Shown: positions 38,480-50,344 of the stretch, in pieces | Layout: the number at the start of each line of letters is the position of its first letter | Position numbering within the stretch: position 1 is the first letter of the stretch | Assembly (NCBI GenBank): GCA_037179385.1 | Contig: CM074188.1 | Location: forward strand, 22,399,318-22,463,317 | Length of the DNA stretch: 64,000 nt | Source of the DNA: Holothuria scabra | Taxonomy: Eukaryota; Echinodermata; Holothuroidea; Aspidochirotida; Holothuriidae | Direction of reading: 5' to 3' | Made by a program: the position numbers and the translations under genes | The notes under the pieces: generated by a model | What the model saw: only the letters and a program-made list of their open reading frames with translations | What the model was told of the DNA's origin: nothing | Database searches by the model: none

Positions 38480-41110
38480 GGCTTGTAAACACGATATCTC
38501 AAGAAGGGTAAGTCTGAGGGATCTCATACTTGGCATGTGGATTGCCCATATTGAGTAGATGATCCCTATTGTTTTTGGTGGACGTCAAAGGTCACTTGGG
38601 GTCACAAGAGGTCAAAAGGTCAAAATCTTGTAAACACGATATCTCGAGAACGGTACATGTGACTATGCTCATATTTGGTGTGTGGGTTGGTCATATTGAG
38701 TAGATGATCCCTATCGATTTTCTTGGAGGTCAAAGGTCATTTGGGGTCACGAGAGGTCAATGGGTAAATTCCTTAGAAATTGCTTGTAAACACGGTATCT
38801 CAAGAAGGGTAAGTGTGACTATGCTCATATTTGGTGTGTGCATTGGCCATATTGAGTAGATGATCCCTATTGTTTTTGGTGTAGATCAAAGGTCATTTGG
38901 GGTCACGAGAGGTCAAAAGGTCAAAACTTCGTAAACACGATATCTGGAGAACGGTACATGTGACTATGCTCATATTTGGTGTGTGGATTGGTCATATTGA
39001 GTAGATGATCCCTATTGATTTTTGTGGAGGTCAAAGGTCATTTGGGGTCACGAGAGGTCAATAGGTAAATTCCTTAGAAATTGCTTGTAAACACAGTATC
39101 TCAAGAAGGGTAAGTGTGACTATGCTCATATTTGGTGTGTGCATTGGCCATATTGAGTAGATGATCCCTATTGTTTTTGGTGGAGATCAAAGGTCATTTG
39201 GGGTCACGAGAGGTCGAAAGGTCAAAACTTCGTAAACACGATATCTCGAGAACGGTACATGTGACTATGCTCATATTTGGTGTGTGGGTTGGTCATATTG
39301 AGTAGATGATCCCTATCGTTTTTGGTGGAGGTCAAAGGTCATTTGGGGTCACGAGAGGTCAAAACGTCAAAACTTCGTAAACACGATATCTCGAGAACGG
39401 TACATGTGACTATACTCATATTTGCTTTGTAGGTTGGTCATATTGAGTAGATGATCCCTGTCGTTTTTGGTGGAGGTCAAAGGTCATTTGGGGTCACAAG
39501 AGGTCAAAAGGTCAAAACTTCATAAACACGATATCTGGAGAACGGTACATGTGACCATACTCATATTTGGTGTGTAGGTTGGTCATATCAAGTAGATGAT
39601 CCATATTGTTTTTGGTGGAGGTCAAAGGTCATTTGGGGTCACGAGAGGTCAATGGGTCAAAACTTCATAAACACGATATCTCGAGAATGGTACATGTGAC
39701 TATGCTCATATTTGGTGTGTGCATTGGCCATATTGAGTAGATGATCCCTATTGTTTTTGGTGAAGATCAAAGGTCATTTGGGGTCACGAGAGGTCGAAAG
39801 GTCAAAACTTCGTAAACACGATATCCCGAGAACGGTACATGTGACTATGCTCATATTTGGTGTGTGGGTTGGTCATATTGAGTAGATGATCCCTATTGTT
39901 TTTGGTGGAGGTCAAAGGTCATTTGGGGTCACGAGAGGTCAAAAGGTCAAAACTTCATAAACACGATATCTCGAGAACAGTACATGTGACTATACTCATA
40001 TTTCGTGTGTAGGTTGGCCATATTGAGTAGATGATCCCTATCGTTTTTGGTGGAGGTCAAAGGTCATTTGGGGTCACGAGAGGTCCAAAGGTCAAAACTT
40101 CGTAAACACGATATCTGGAGAACGGTACATGTGACCATACTCATATTTGGTGTGTAGGTTGGTCATATCAAGTAGATGATCCATATTGTTTTTGGTGGAG
40201 GTCAAAGGTCATTTGGGGTCACGAGAGGTCAAAAGGTCAAAACTTCATAAACACGATATCTCGAGAATGGTACATGTGACTATACTCATATTTGGTGTGT
40301 GGGTTGGTCATATTAAGTAGATGATCCCTGTCGATTTTCGTGGAGGTCAAAGGTCATTTGGGGTCACGAGAGGTCAAAAGGTCAAAACTTCGTAAACACG
40401 ATATCTCGAGAACGGTACATGTGATTATACTCATATTTAGTGTGTGGGTTGGTCATACTGAGTAGATGATCCCTTTTATTTTTGGTGGAGGTCAAAGGTC
40501 ATTTGGGGTCACGAGAAGTCAAAAGGTCAAAACTTCATAAACACGGTATCTCGAGAATGGTACATGTGACTATGCTCATATTTGGTGTGTGGGTTGGTCA
40601 TATTGAGTAGATAATCCCTATTGATTTTCGTGGAGGTCAAAGGTCATTTGGGGTCACGAGAGGTCAATAGGTAAATTTCTTAAAAATTGCTTTTAAACAC
40701 GGTATCTCAAGAAAAGTAAGTGTGACTAATCTCATATTCGGTGTGTGCCTTGGCCATATTGAGTAGATGATCCCTACTGTTTTTGGTGGAGATCAAAGGT
40801 CATTTGGGGTCACGAGAGGTCAAAAGGTCAAAACTTCAGAACACGATATCTCGAGAACGGTACATGTGACTATACTCATATTTGGCGAGTGTGTTGGCCA
40901 TATTGAGTAGATGATCCCTATCGTTTTTGGTGGAGGTCAAAGGTCATTTGGGGTCATGAGAGGTCAAAAGGTCAAAACTTCGTAAACACGATATCTCAAG
41001 AACGGTTCATGTGACTGTGCTCATATTTAGTGTGTGGATTGGTCATATTGAGTAGATGATCCCTATTGATTTTCTGAAAGGTCAAAGTTCATTTCGAGTC
41101 AGCATGTTCA
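38480..41110 (+). repeat. 145-bp tandem array with DR1-type AGGTCA motifs
   Basis: The phrase GTAGATGATCC recurs at 38555, 38700, 38856, 39001, 39157, 39302, 39447, 39592, 39737, 39882, 40027, 40172, 40317, 40462, 40607 (as GTAGATAATCC), 40763, 40907 and 41052. Spacing is 145 bp almost throughout, with three 156-bp intervals and one of 144. Each unit holds GGAGGTCAAAGGTCATTTGG, then GGGGTCACGAGAGGTCAAAA, GGTCAAAACTTCGTAAACAC, GATATCTCGAGAACGGTACA and TGTGACTATGCTCATATTTG. About a dozen units contain perfect AGGTCA-A-AGGTCA. Confidence 0.96.
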
Positions 41111-41418
41111 AAGCCTGACAAGCTTTCCTGCACAGTCTTTCAAGAAATGTCACTTGTAGGGTCCTGTAATTTGTCCTGTAGATGGCACATAGTGAATACA
41201 TGGTCCCAGAAGTTTTTGGTGGAGGTCAAATGTCATTTGGGTTCACAACGGGCAAGGGGGATCTCAATGTAGGAAGATTGGATGCCTTGCATGTGTACTT
41301 TGTGGGCACATTATGGAGCCCTGTTAATTGAAAAACATTGCCAAGCAATGTCAGTGTGAAAAAAGGCCTTACATTTCAGCGGCAAGGAATCACTAAGCCT
41401 TTTGGCTTTCTGGTTTAA

Positions 41419-44400
41419 TTGGTTTCACAGCCAAGTATTACTAAATTAAAAGTTGTGAATTTAATGGGTCATAAGGCAGAAACTGTTTACAAGCAGCTGT
41501 TATACAGTATATATAATTGCACTGGTTCATATCCTGGTATGTCTTTTGTGATACATTGTGCTATCTTTGTGTTTATTAACATCATAACCAACTTTATTAG
41601 AAGTTATTTATGCTCTCATCAATATTCTCATTCTGGAATGTTATGTTTTAAAGACAAAGAGTCCATTTACTGCACATCTTTCAGAAATATGTTTTTGCCC
41701 TGGAATTCATTTTCCATGGGTATTGAATACATCTGCTGCTGTATTATGAACAGGGTTACCAATAAAACATATCTAAATATTCCATAGATCAAAAGTAAGA
41801 CTAACTGCCATGCGGCAGGGTTGGTCTAATAATGTAAGTGTTTAACAGGAAGGTAAAGGCTGGCTCACATTCCATGAAACCACTTCATATACCATAGGCG
41901 TACGATGCGGGGGTGCAAGGGGAGGGGGGCACTCGTCCTCCCAGTTTGGGCAAAAGCAGTTGTTCGATTTGGGCAAAATATGGACAAAACATGACAAACA
42001 GTGACATTATTCAGGCAAAAATTGCTCTAGCCCCCCATAGAAAATTACCCCCATAAGCCTATAATATATACGAGTGCAGGGCTCGAAATAACTAATGGCA
42101 CCAGTGGCTGTCAGGCCTGTTTCATTGACCTGATTCCCTCTGTAAATGTCCATTGAAATTGCATACACCAACAGCCATTTTACTCATTTTGGCCGTGCCC
42201 TTTTTCAAGCTTATTTTGAGCCCTGTGAGTGTTACATGTCTGTGATGAGTTTGGCTATGCGGGTACAAGATTGGTCCATATGTAAACCCAGTTCCTTAAA
42301 CATGACTAAATGTCACGGAACTTTCACCACGTACTGTTTTGTATATCTTTGTAGTGATAACAAAACTTGGAATTATGGGCCAGCCTATTGCATCGGAAAT
42401 CTTCCTTTGTTACAGTGTGTATTTATAATGGTTACTGTTATTGTTACCATTATTATTTTAATTATTTAGTTTCTGGCTGTTTCACCTGTTGGTCACAGAC
42501 TTACTCTTGGGTTTGCCAGTGTTGACCACATGTGGCACCATAGCCAAGCTAAAACCATGCTAAACATGTTATGTTCCATTTAGACTTAGACCTAGATCCT
42601 GTCCCACAAAGAAGCACACAAATAGTGAAAACTGCCAAGCTTAAAGTACCACCTTTTAAAGAAATAATAATTGGTCTCTTTAAAGAGAGAACAAGTGGCT
42701 GCCATTTCCTCCCATTTAAATTTGTTTGAAGTAAATTATTGCCGTAAATTTGAATCAGTTTTTTCATCCAGTCAGTCAGGTCAAGTGAGGGCCTGCCTGT
42801 CGTTTTTTTTTTATCTTCACAGTGGCAGTTGTTCTGTCAGCAATGGTATGTGAAGGTTTAATATTTAGTTAGGATGAACTACAAATCCTTGAACAATGGT
42901 GTATCATGCAAATTTTCTTACATCTTATATTCATTTTGGGAGAGTTGATTCTGATCTTTTGTTGTTTTTGTTGAGGTTAATAAATACTATATAGAGATTT
43001 ATTTTAGTATCTCTGTAGATAAGTTGTGATTGTTGTAGTATTGGAGATTACAAAAATAACTTATATTTAGAATATCTGGGTGACAATTTTAGTGAGGGAG
43101 GGAGATGTGAAATGTTTGCGTGTATAGCTCTCTTCAAGTTGAATATTTTGGTTAATTATGTTTCTAGAGTTCTCATTTCTGCTATTATTCAATCATATTG
43201 AATATTCTTCCATCAGATCCAGAATTTGCTTGTGTAGAATACTATTTAGTACATCTTTTAACATGGCATATTTCTACTGATCTACAGTCATTTAATTAAG
43301 AAAATGTATTTCAGAGTAAATGAGTCTTATTCATTCAATTCCAATCTTTGTAGCTTATTCCATGATAGAAACCTATCATCCCTAATGGGAATGGTCAAAA
43401 TTACAATAATGTGTGATGTCCTTCTTTTACAACTTGCAACAGGGTTGTCCAACCTTTTGCAGCGGTGGGGATTGTTATTATGGACAAGGGGGCTGCATGC
43501 TATACTCGTGTTAAGGTTTGAAAAACAAAACCAGCAACAGGCAACTTGACGTATGAATTATCCTGCAGTATCTTCATCACCCCTCCTTCCCTCCTAATTA
43601 CATAATGTAACCTGTAACCCTTTGGCAAGTTATCAGAATGATAAAAGAACGAGGGGGCACCCTCCCTATGCCCATCCCATCATGCTGGTACAGTAACTTG
43701 CCAAAGGATTCCTGCAGGTAAGTAGGGTTAGGTTATATAATGTAAATAGGAGGTAAGTATCAGTGCTCTTAGATCACCAAATCAGGGAGTTAGGGGGAAT
43801 ATACAGATGAAAAATGGTAAAGAGTGGATAATTGTGCACAGGGAGAATGCCACTGTTAGCCCATTTTCATAAGAACACACAAGCTGACATAAATGGTAGT
43901 ATTTTAATGTAGGCTGTGCAGTGTCATAGAAGATTGAAGTGGTTGATCTCATGCTGTAGCAAACAGCATGGCCTAAAGTTGTTCATCAATGAATCTGCTT
44001 ACTGAAAAAGTTTGCACTATAGATCATTTCTGATGCACCAGATGCAACCTTGAGGTGGGCTGGACCATGGGGATTGGACAACCATGACTTGCAACAGAAT
44101 TCCTGATTTTGTTTCATTTTGATATGGTTATTAAGTCATCTCTTTTCCCTTTCATGGAATGTTAAAAGGGGATGGTTGATAGGGTGGGTTCCATGTAACA
44201 GTGAGACTGATCATATTTTGTTACAAAGTTTAGTAGCATTTAAACAAAACAGAAACACACTGGTTGTAGTCTTAACTTGTACAAGAGTTAACATCACAAA
44301 CTATTGTGCAATCTACTAATGTTGTAGATTGAGAATGGACTTGACTTCAGTATTTTATACGTCAGCCCACAAATGACCTACGAAGATTGTTGTTGTAATA

Positions 44401-44970
44401 TACAAATGACTTCTCTAATTTTTTTTTCAAACCTTAGTCTTCAAGTATTGTTTAAGTGAGATCCTCAATTTTTAAGCAACACAAAACTGTCATTGTGGTT
44501 GTATTACAGTCCTTATTCTTTATATTAGCTGATAGTGAGATTGTCAGTAATTTGTCTTAATGGTTTATGCTGCTAGTGAACAAGGAATTCTTCTAACATG
44601 AGCTAGAAAGGCAAAACTGAAGTTTTACAGAGATTCTTCAAATTGTTACAGATTTGATCATTTTACTCTCCATTTTATTCCTATTTTGTCTTGTTACTAT
44701 TGTTTTTGAAAGTTAATATACCTCTTAAATGTTGGAACGAACATGTTTGTGAAGTTATATGATAAATGAAGAATAGCCTTTATGAATACATTCTAGTTGT
44801 CCCAAGACAAGTGTTATGCCACTTTCACAGACTGTAAATTGAGAATGTCATGAATACTGTAACATAAACAATGAACAAACTCGTTGGTCTGTATCATCAT
44901 ATTAGAAGAGTATTTGTACTGAATAGCTTTGTTATATTCAAGCAATAAATGTATTTGTCATCTTCCCACG
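41419..44970. other. Region without a supported gene
   Basis: A 122-codon open frame at 41419-41787 has no recognisable domain or regulatory context. The rest is AT-rich; a small inverted-end element lies at 42077-42225. Confidence 0.4.
42077..42225. mobile_element. Short CAGGGCTCGAAAT element
   Basis: CAGGGCTCGAAATAA at the left and TTATTTTGAGCCCTG at the right are inverted with one mismatch; 149 bp. Flanks share GAGTG but no clean target duplication. Confidence 0.6.
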
Positions 44971-44984
44971 AGAAAAAAGTCATC

Positions 44985-45355
44985 ACCCTTACAAAAAAAA
45001 AAAAGTGTGTCAGTTAGTTCCAAATCCACAGGTTTGCACATGTTTCTGCCACTGGTTTTTGCAGGAATTTGCATGCAAACCTGTGTGTTCCTGACAAACT
45101 GACATGGGTTTGCCAGTTGCCTCACTTTGTGGCAATTAAAACTAATATTAGCAAAGAATTTTGAGTAAAAAAAACCAGTGGTTTAAAATTGGAGGCAAGA
45201 AAAGATGTGGAAACCTGTGTCAAACATGTGTCCAGAGGGTTCCAAAAACACAGGTTTGCCACCCAGGAACATGCATGATTTTCTTTGTTTTTCACAGGTG
45301 ATCATGCATAGTAACATACACAGGTTGACACCATCTTTTTTCGTCAGGGATGCAA
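44985..45355. mobile_element. MITE-like inverted-end element
   Basis: Left CACCCTTACAAAAAAAAAAA then GTGTGTCAG; right TTGACACCATCTTTTTTCGT then CAGGGATG. The ends are imperfect inverted repeats. ACAGGTTTGC and GCAAACCTGT recur inside in both directions. Confidence 0.55.
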
Positions 45356-46528
45356 TGGTATTTTGCAAATTTTGTATTGCTTGAATATGGTTTCGCTTGC
45401 AAATTTCTTGGAGGGAGGAGACAGTGGAAGGTTATGGGATTATTGTGTGTTTTGTTCCATCTTTCCTGGATTTTGTGAATAAAACTTGGTTAGCGTTTGT
45501 TTGCAGCTTGTAACAACTTTTCTGGTAAGCAAGAATAGACTAGCTTTAATCAGTTGTATTCGGCCTTTGGTCAAAACGACTACCTTTTATGTCATGCATA
45601 CTGCCCTCTGTAGGGGTCTCTGTGTTCCAATATCTCTGCATTCTTTACCGCCCACAAGAATGTCAGTGTTAGGAATGGTTAGGGTTAGGGTTAGGTGAGT
45701 ATTACAGCAATGCATGTCGGAACATTAAGACCTTAGAATAGAGAGGTGTTATAGCTTTACAAAGAAGTGTTTGAGAGCTTGTTGATTTTGCACAGAAGCA
45801 AGTTAACCTCATTCTGTAAACATTCCTTTTCAGATTGTAAGAAAATTTTGTACTGATGGTACGAATATGGTTATTAGTGTTTGGTCATAATATTTTTCCT
45901 AAAAGCTACTACAAAGGATTGTGGGATAGAATCTTGGTATGTAATGTTTTTTCGCGATATGAAAATGCCAAGGACAAAGACAAAATGTGGCAGAAATCTA
46001 ATCCTCAATCATAAAAGGGTCCTTGATCAACATTCTGAATTTGTAAATAAGGATGCTTTCATTGCTGTAGGTCACATGTCCTGTGCTAAATATATTTATA
46101 AGGTAACAAATGAATATTAAATTGAACAGCATTTTATCAAAGTTAGTATTTGCTTTCAGTGTTTTACAAACACACAATTTTACATATTTCACTTAAACTT
46201 ACATTAATTAAAGAGAGTAATAACCTTTCTGGCATAAGTTACATGGGACTGGAGGGGTTGGAATATATGTATAATGGAAGTTAATTTTTATATTTATTAA
46301 TTTAACTTGATTAAAAATGCCTGTCCTTATCACTGAATTTGTTTTATGCAGTAGAGTGTGTCAAGGGGGTGGGTACAGACAAAACAGAGAAAGGATTATG
46401 TAAAGGCTGAAATATATGAAGAAAATCTCCCTTGAAAGAACGACTGTTTTCATTTGTGCACATATCTCTCCAAATTATGATTTATTTTGTCTACCCTAAA
46501 TATTTTTCCCTCTTGGAGGTTGACTCAC

Positions 46529-46667
46529 CCTCTTGTCTGGCTATAAGAAGGGCCATCTCTGGCTGCAAACTCCGTATGGCTGGGTTGGGCAGCTTTGTAC
46601 CACTTAAAAAGGGTGGTATTCGAGGACTAGAAAAAGAAGCAAGAATTCGACGTAACACTTCCGCCAT
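46529..46667 (-). CDS. Candidate first coding exon of an unidentified minus-strand gene
   Basis: On the minus strand, caaATGGCGG opens a frame of 46 codons that reaches a perfect GTGAGT donor (plus-strand 46523-46528). The peptide starts MAEVLRRILASFSSPRIPPF and continues LSGTKLPNPAIRSLQPEMAL, LIARQE. The Arg-rich, acid-poor start could be a mitochondrial targeting sequence. No downstream exon was recognised between 35.4 and 46.5 kb, so this is a hypothesis from codon texture, start context and donor strength. The opposite strand is also open here for about 80 codons but has no clear signals. Confidence 0.35.
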
Positions 46668-47314
46668 TTGAACTTGATGGTCTCTTTGTTTCACAAAACC
46701 TTCATGATGCTGCAAGTTGTCACAAATGTAGGTGATTAACATGAACGTAGTAGAAGAATTGTGTGGGACTGTTTTTAGACTTTGTAAACTCCTGAAAAGT
46801 AAGGGGGGCAAGGGGAAAGATTAAAATCAAAATATCCGTGAAAACAGAGCACTTAAATTTTGTCCCTTATACTTGTAGTCCTCGCCGTCAAAGATGCGCT
46901 GCGATGCATCACTTGAAAAGTTTGAAAAACTTTCCACCCCAAATTCCTGTTCAGTTTCCTGTTCAAGCTAAAGAAAGGTTTCCTTGAAGGCAATTCGGGT
47001 AGAGTGAGACTGGAGCAGGGGAACAGAGGGTTGGGGAGGTTACACCCTCCAAATTTTGACAATGGAGGTTGTCAACACAATTACCCACCCCCAGTCCCCT
47101 TACTTTTTAGATCCATTTCCCTGAAACAAATGAGTTACAAAGATTTTTTTTCACACAATGGACATCAGACTGCAAGCCAAGGGATTTTGCTATGAGGACA
47201 CAAACAGAATTCGAGAGCATGTTTGGGAATTCCCCTTGAGTCTTGTAGACCTCTACCATAATAATCGGCGGAAACCTAACCAGGCACTTCAGTATGTGTC
47301 ACTTGACATGCTAA

Positions 47315-47402
47315 GTGAGCTGGAGTTTTACGGCCCAGTTTCCAACCTATTGGTTCAAGTCGAGCCGGCCACGGCCTTTTTTCCAGTTGTGGCTGCTTAC
47401 TA
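47315..47402 (-). mobile_element. tRNA-headed SINE tail fragment
   Basis: GTTTTACGGCCCAGTTTCCA, ACCTATTGGTTCAAGTCGAG and CCGGCCACGGCC match the reverse complement of the SINE 3' half. It is cut off at TGGCTGCTTAC. Confidence 0.7.
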
Positions 47403-47484
47403 TAAGTGATACATAGTATATACCCAGTTGGATAAAGCACCCTCCCCCGCCTCAGGCCGCGGGTGCAAGGCAACTTCCCGATTA

Positions 47485-47500
47485 CCCATCATCATCGTCA

Positions 47501-47563
<63 letters not shown>

Positions 47564-47588
47564 TCGTCGTCGTCGTCGTCGTCATCAT
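47485..47588 (+). repeat. GTC/GCC trinucleotide microsatellite
   Basis: CATCATCATCGTC grades into GTC repeats, then (GCCGTC)n, then GTC and CATCATC again: nested and symmetric. The poly-Val/Ala and poly-Thr frames are its translations. Confidence 0.93.
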
Positions 47589-47593
47589 CCAGA

Positions 47594-47795
47594 CACAATC
47601 TCAGTTTATTGCTTCAGGGTAAGTCAATGTGTATAATCAAAATACTCTCGGCACAGTTCATGCTGTGTAATATAAGCTTTGTCGGTACTCTGAATTGTTT
47701 GAATTAACTGTGAATCAAAGAGCTGAACCAATTGAGAATTAAACCCTTCCAATAATTTTAGTTTGGGGTGAGAGGATTGGCCCTTCCCCTTCTTT
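47594..47795 (-). mobile_element. M4 MITE, partial, reversed
   Basis: CAATCTCAGTTTATTGCTTC, AGGGTAAGT, CACAGTTCATGCTGTGTAAT, ATAAGCTTTG, and ends AGTTTGGGGTGAGAGGATTG, GCCC. The left side is displaced by the microsatellite. Confidence 0.72.
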
Positions 47796-47971
47796 TATTT
47801 TCATTCACTACAAGTATTAAGTAGTGTGTTCGTAATGTTGAATAACGGACCAAGACCACAGAGTCCGGACAATAGCTACATGTAGTGTTCCTTTTTCAAA
47901 AGTCCTCCAGACTCTCTGGCAAAGAGCAGTTCGGCAAACCAAACTTTAAACTGCTTCACTTACCAAGAAGC

Positions 47972-48226
47972 TATAGACGAATCCGATTAGTGTTAATGCT
48001 GGGTGAGTGTAGGCCACCATTAGTGGGGTCCATCAGCCTTTAATCATCTTCATTTACTGTCTACATGAATTTCCAGCCTAATTTTCAGTGAAATTGAGGG
48101 AATCCATATACAATTTAGTGTACAACCATCCTTAATACAGGAGGAAATTGAAAGATTGAAAGGTGACGGACCCCAGTTATGGCCAACTAAAATCAGATCA
48201 TCACTTACTGTCCGGATTTGTCTATA
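47972..48226 (+). mobile_element. M1 MITE, full copy
   Basis: TATAGACGAATCCGATTAGT at the left and TGTCCGGATTTGTCTATA at the right; the body has GTGGGGTCCATCAGCCTTTA and CAGTGAAATTGAGGGAATCC. Confidence 0.87.
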
Positions 48227-48584
48227 ACATCCACTGAAGCGCAACTCATGGCCAACCGCACGGCCCTCAGAGTCTGAGGCTCAGACCATTTACATCATTG
48301 GTCCGTCATGTATGGCTTCATAATATAAAAAGAACACATACTACACATGATCGAAACCAAAAGGCTACACAACATGTAGTGTTCCTAGTTTTCCTCTGAT
48401 GCTCAGCTTATAGGTGGGATGACTCCGGGATTGTTCACCTGAAAACCAAATGATTCAGCTCACAAAATACCCCCGCGCATTGACAATGTTTTGTCATTCC
48501 CACAGTTTGATAGTGGACTCACAACTAAAAAATTTCTAACAAACCAAACCAAATCCTTTAATTGGTCAAACCGAGCTTGTCAAG

Positions 48585-48930
48585 TTAGTTAGTTAGATGT
48601 AGTTTTACGGTCCAGTTTCCAACCTACTGGGTCCAAATCGAGCCAGCCATTTTTCAGCAGTGTCTCGCTGGCTTGTTTGGTCTACTCCATTGCTTTTGCG
48701 GAACACCACGCACAACGGCAGTAGTAGGTTCAATTTTAGAGACCCGAGCTTGTTAAGCAATGGAAGTAAAAAAAAGGTGTGGATCATGTGGTGGTGATGT
48801 CGCCGGCAGGCACCCCGCCCTCTAGTCCAAGTGCTGTGGCCTATGCTGTGGCCGAGTGAATAAAGTGGGTGGCCCTTGAGGTCCCCATCCCCCAATTACC
48901 TAGAGATGCGGAGCTTGTTTCCCGACCTGG
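48585..48930 (-). mobile_element. tRNA-headed SINE copy and adjoining tRNA-like head
   Basis: 48600-48735 matches the reversed SINE body (TTTTACGGTCCAGTTTCCAA, CTACTCCATTGCTTTTGCGG, CACGCACAACGGCAGTAG). Near 48845 GTGGCCGAGTGAATAAAGTG resembles a tRNA A-box region on the plus strand and may belong to another SINE. Confidence 0.55.
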
Positions 48931-49849
48931 TCTTTGTGATTTGAGCTTTTCATTCAGAAACAATCTACGGTTGTCCCATACGCCTGACCTGACTTAAGTA
49001 AAGCAGATTTTACCCAAATTGTAGAGTTGGTGAGCCACCAGACGTGAAGTAATAATGAGCCCACCCAAAAGGCTTTTCCCATTTTTATGGTCGCTTAACA
49101 CCGTTAAAGAACTACCCGCCTTTAAGACCTCAAAGTGATGTACACTAGAGTTCTTTGAGGGTCACTTAACACAATGGGCATTTTACATTTTTATTTGAAA
49201 TGGTCCATGCACAGATCGATCGTAATTGGACCATGTGAGCGAGCAATCGGGTTTCATATCTGTAGCTTATCGTCTATATAAACCCTTCTTCAAAGTACAT
49301 GGATTCCCATTCTGTCACAACTTTACCTTATCGATACTACATAATTATATTCGTCGCTGTAACACAAACAATGTGCTTGAAAAAAAAAAAAAACAGAAAG
49401 CAATCCTTAATACTTAGTCTATTTTTACTCACTACATATTGTACTATTATATTCCTATAAATTAAGGACCTTGCTGGTTTCAACACTTGACTGAGCATAC
49501 CATCAAATGAATGAATTTACGTGTGGATGGCGTACTTTTGCCAGCCGTGTGAACTTGTATTGCTCCTTGTTCTGTAGGAATCAGTTTTGGGTGCACGCGT
49601 ACGTAGTACCACGTAAAGGCACATATTTCGTTCATACTTGCTGCGAAGGTGAGGTAAACGACGGCTTTAAACCTCACATGTCAGCATTGAAGATCAGTTT
49701 TTCGAAGAAGAATTGATCACGTAGGTTTCGTGACCTTGGTGTTTACGTACACAGTAAGTTTTATTTTTGAAATATTTATGCAGAATTTCTACTCTTTTTT
49801 CTATAAATGTTTCTTTTTATTTTAGCCATTTTCATTTTGCAACACCGAA

Positions 49850-50010
49850 GATGGCTTTTACATTATTGGTTCCGCCAAACCATTTTTAAATTATATCGAG
49901 TCAAATATGTTTTTACATTATCGATATTTTACCTACATTATCGGTTAAAAGCGTTTTTACATTATCGGTAGTTTTTACATTATCGTTAATTTTAACTTTA
50001 TCGGCCGTTG
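49850..50010 (+). repeat. TTTTTACATTATCGGT tandem-like repeat
   Basis: ACATTAT(C/T)G(G/A) recurs at least six times in about 150 bp (TTTACATTATTGG, TTTTTACATTATCGATA, CTACATTATCGGT, TTTTTACATTATCGGTAG, TTTTTACATTATCGTTA). Spacing is irregular. Confidence 0.7.
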
Positions 50011-50344
50011 AATATAATGGGTTCAAATTTACACAGTCGGTCGGTTGTAATGTAATTGACCAATCAGAGTCAAGCTATCCAAATTTCGGTCGCCAACTCG
50101 AAAATGGGATAGGCCTGTGTTCAAGTGGGAGTTGGAACAACGCGTTTGAAGTAAACTTGGGGGGGGGGGGCTGGGACTTGAAATCAGTATTCACGCCGAG
50201 AAAAGATTGTAAGACATTTGTAAAAGGTAACCAGACTAGTTCCATGGCTAAAACATTTGGGCGAAATATGATAAAATTTATTATTATCAAGGGTGTAACA
50301 TTTTTACATTTTCTAGGGTTTTGGACATTTTTCTTCTTCGGGAA

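Larger units (their letters stand above)
38360..41391. mobile_element. Inverted-repeat-bounded element carrying the 145-bp array
   Basis: GATTCCTTGCCG (38360-38371) and CGGCAAGGAATC (41380-41391) are a perfect 12-bp inverted pair enclosing the array. The left end also folds on itself: ATTCCTTGCC, 7-nt loop GTAGGCA, then GGCAAGGAAT. No transposase frame lies inside. It is inferred to be a non-autonomous mobile element whose interior has expanded; no target duplication was established. Confidence 0.6.

Noticed and set aside
38480..41110. CRISPR-like array
   Set aside because: Units are contiguous 145-bp repeats without unique spacers, in an intron-containing eukaryotic genome; it is a minisatellite.
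41419..41787. 122-codon open frame
   Set aside because: No domain, codon texture like surrounding AT-rich DNA, no splice or promoter signals; probably chance.
47400..47622. Poly-Thr/Ala and poly-Val/Ala open frames
   Set aside because: They are translations of the GTC/GCC microsatellite.
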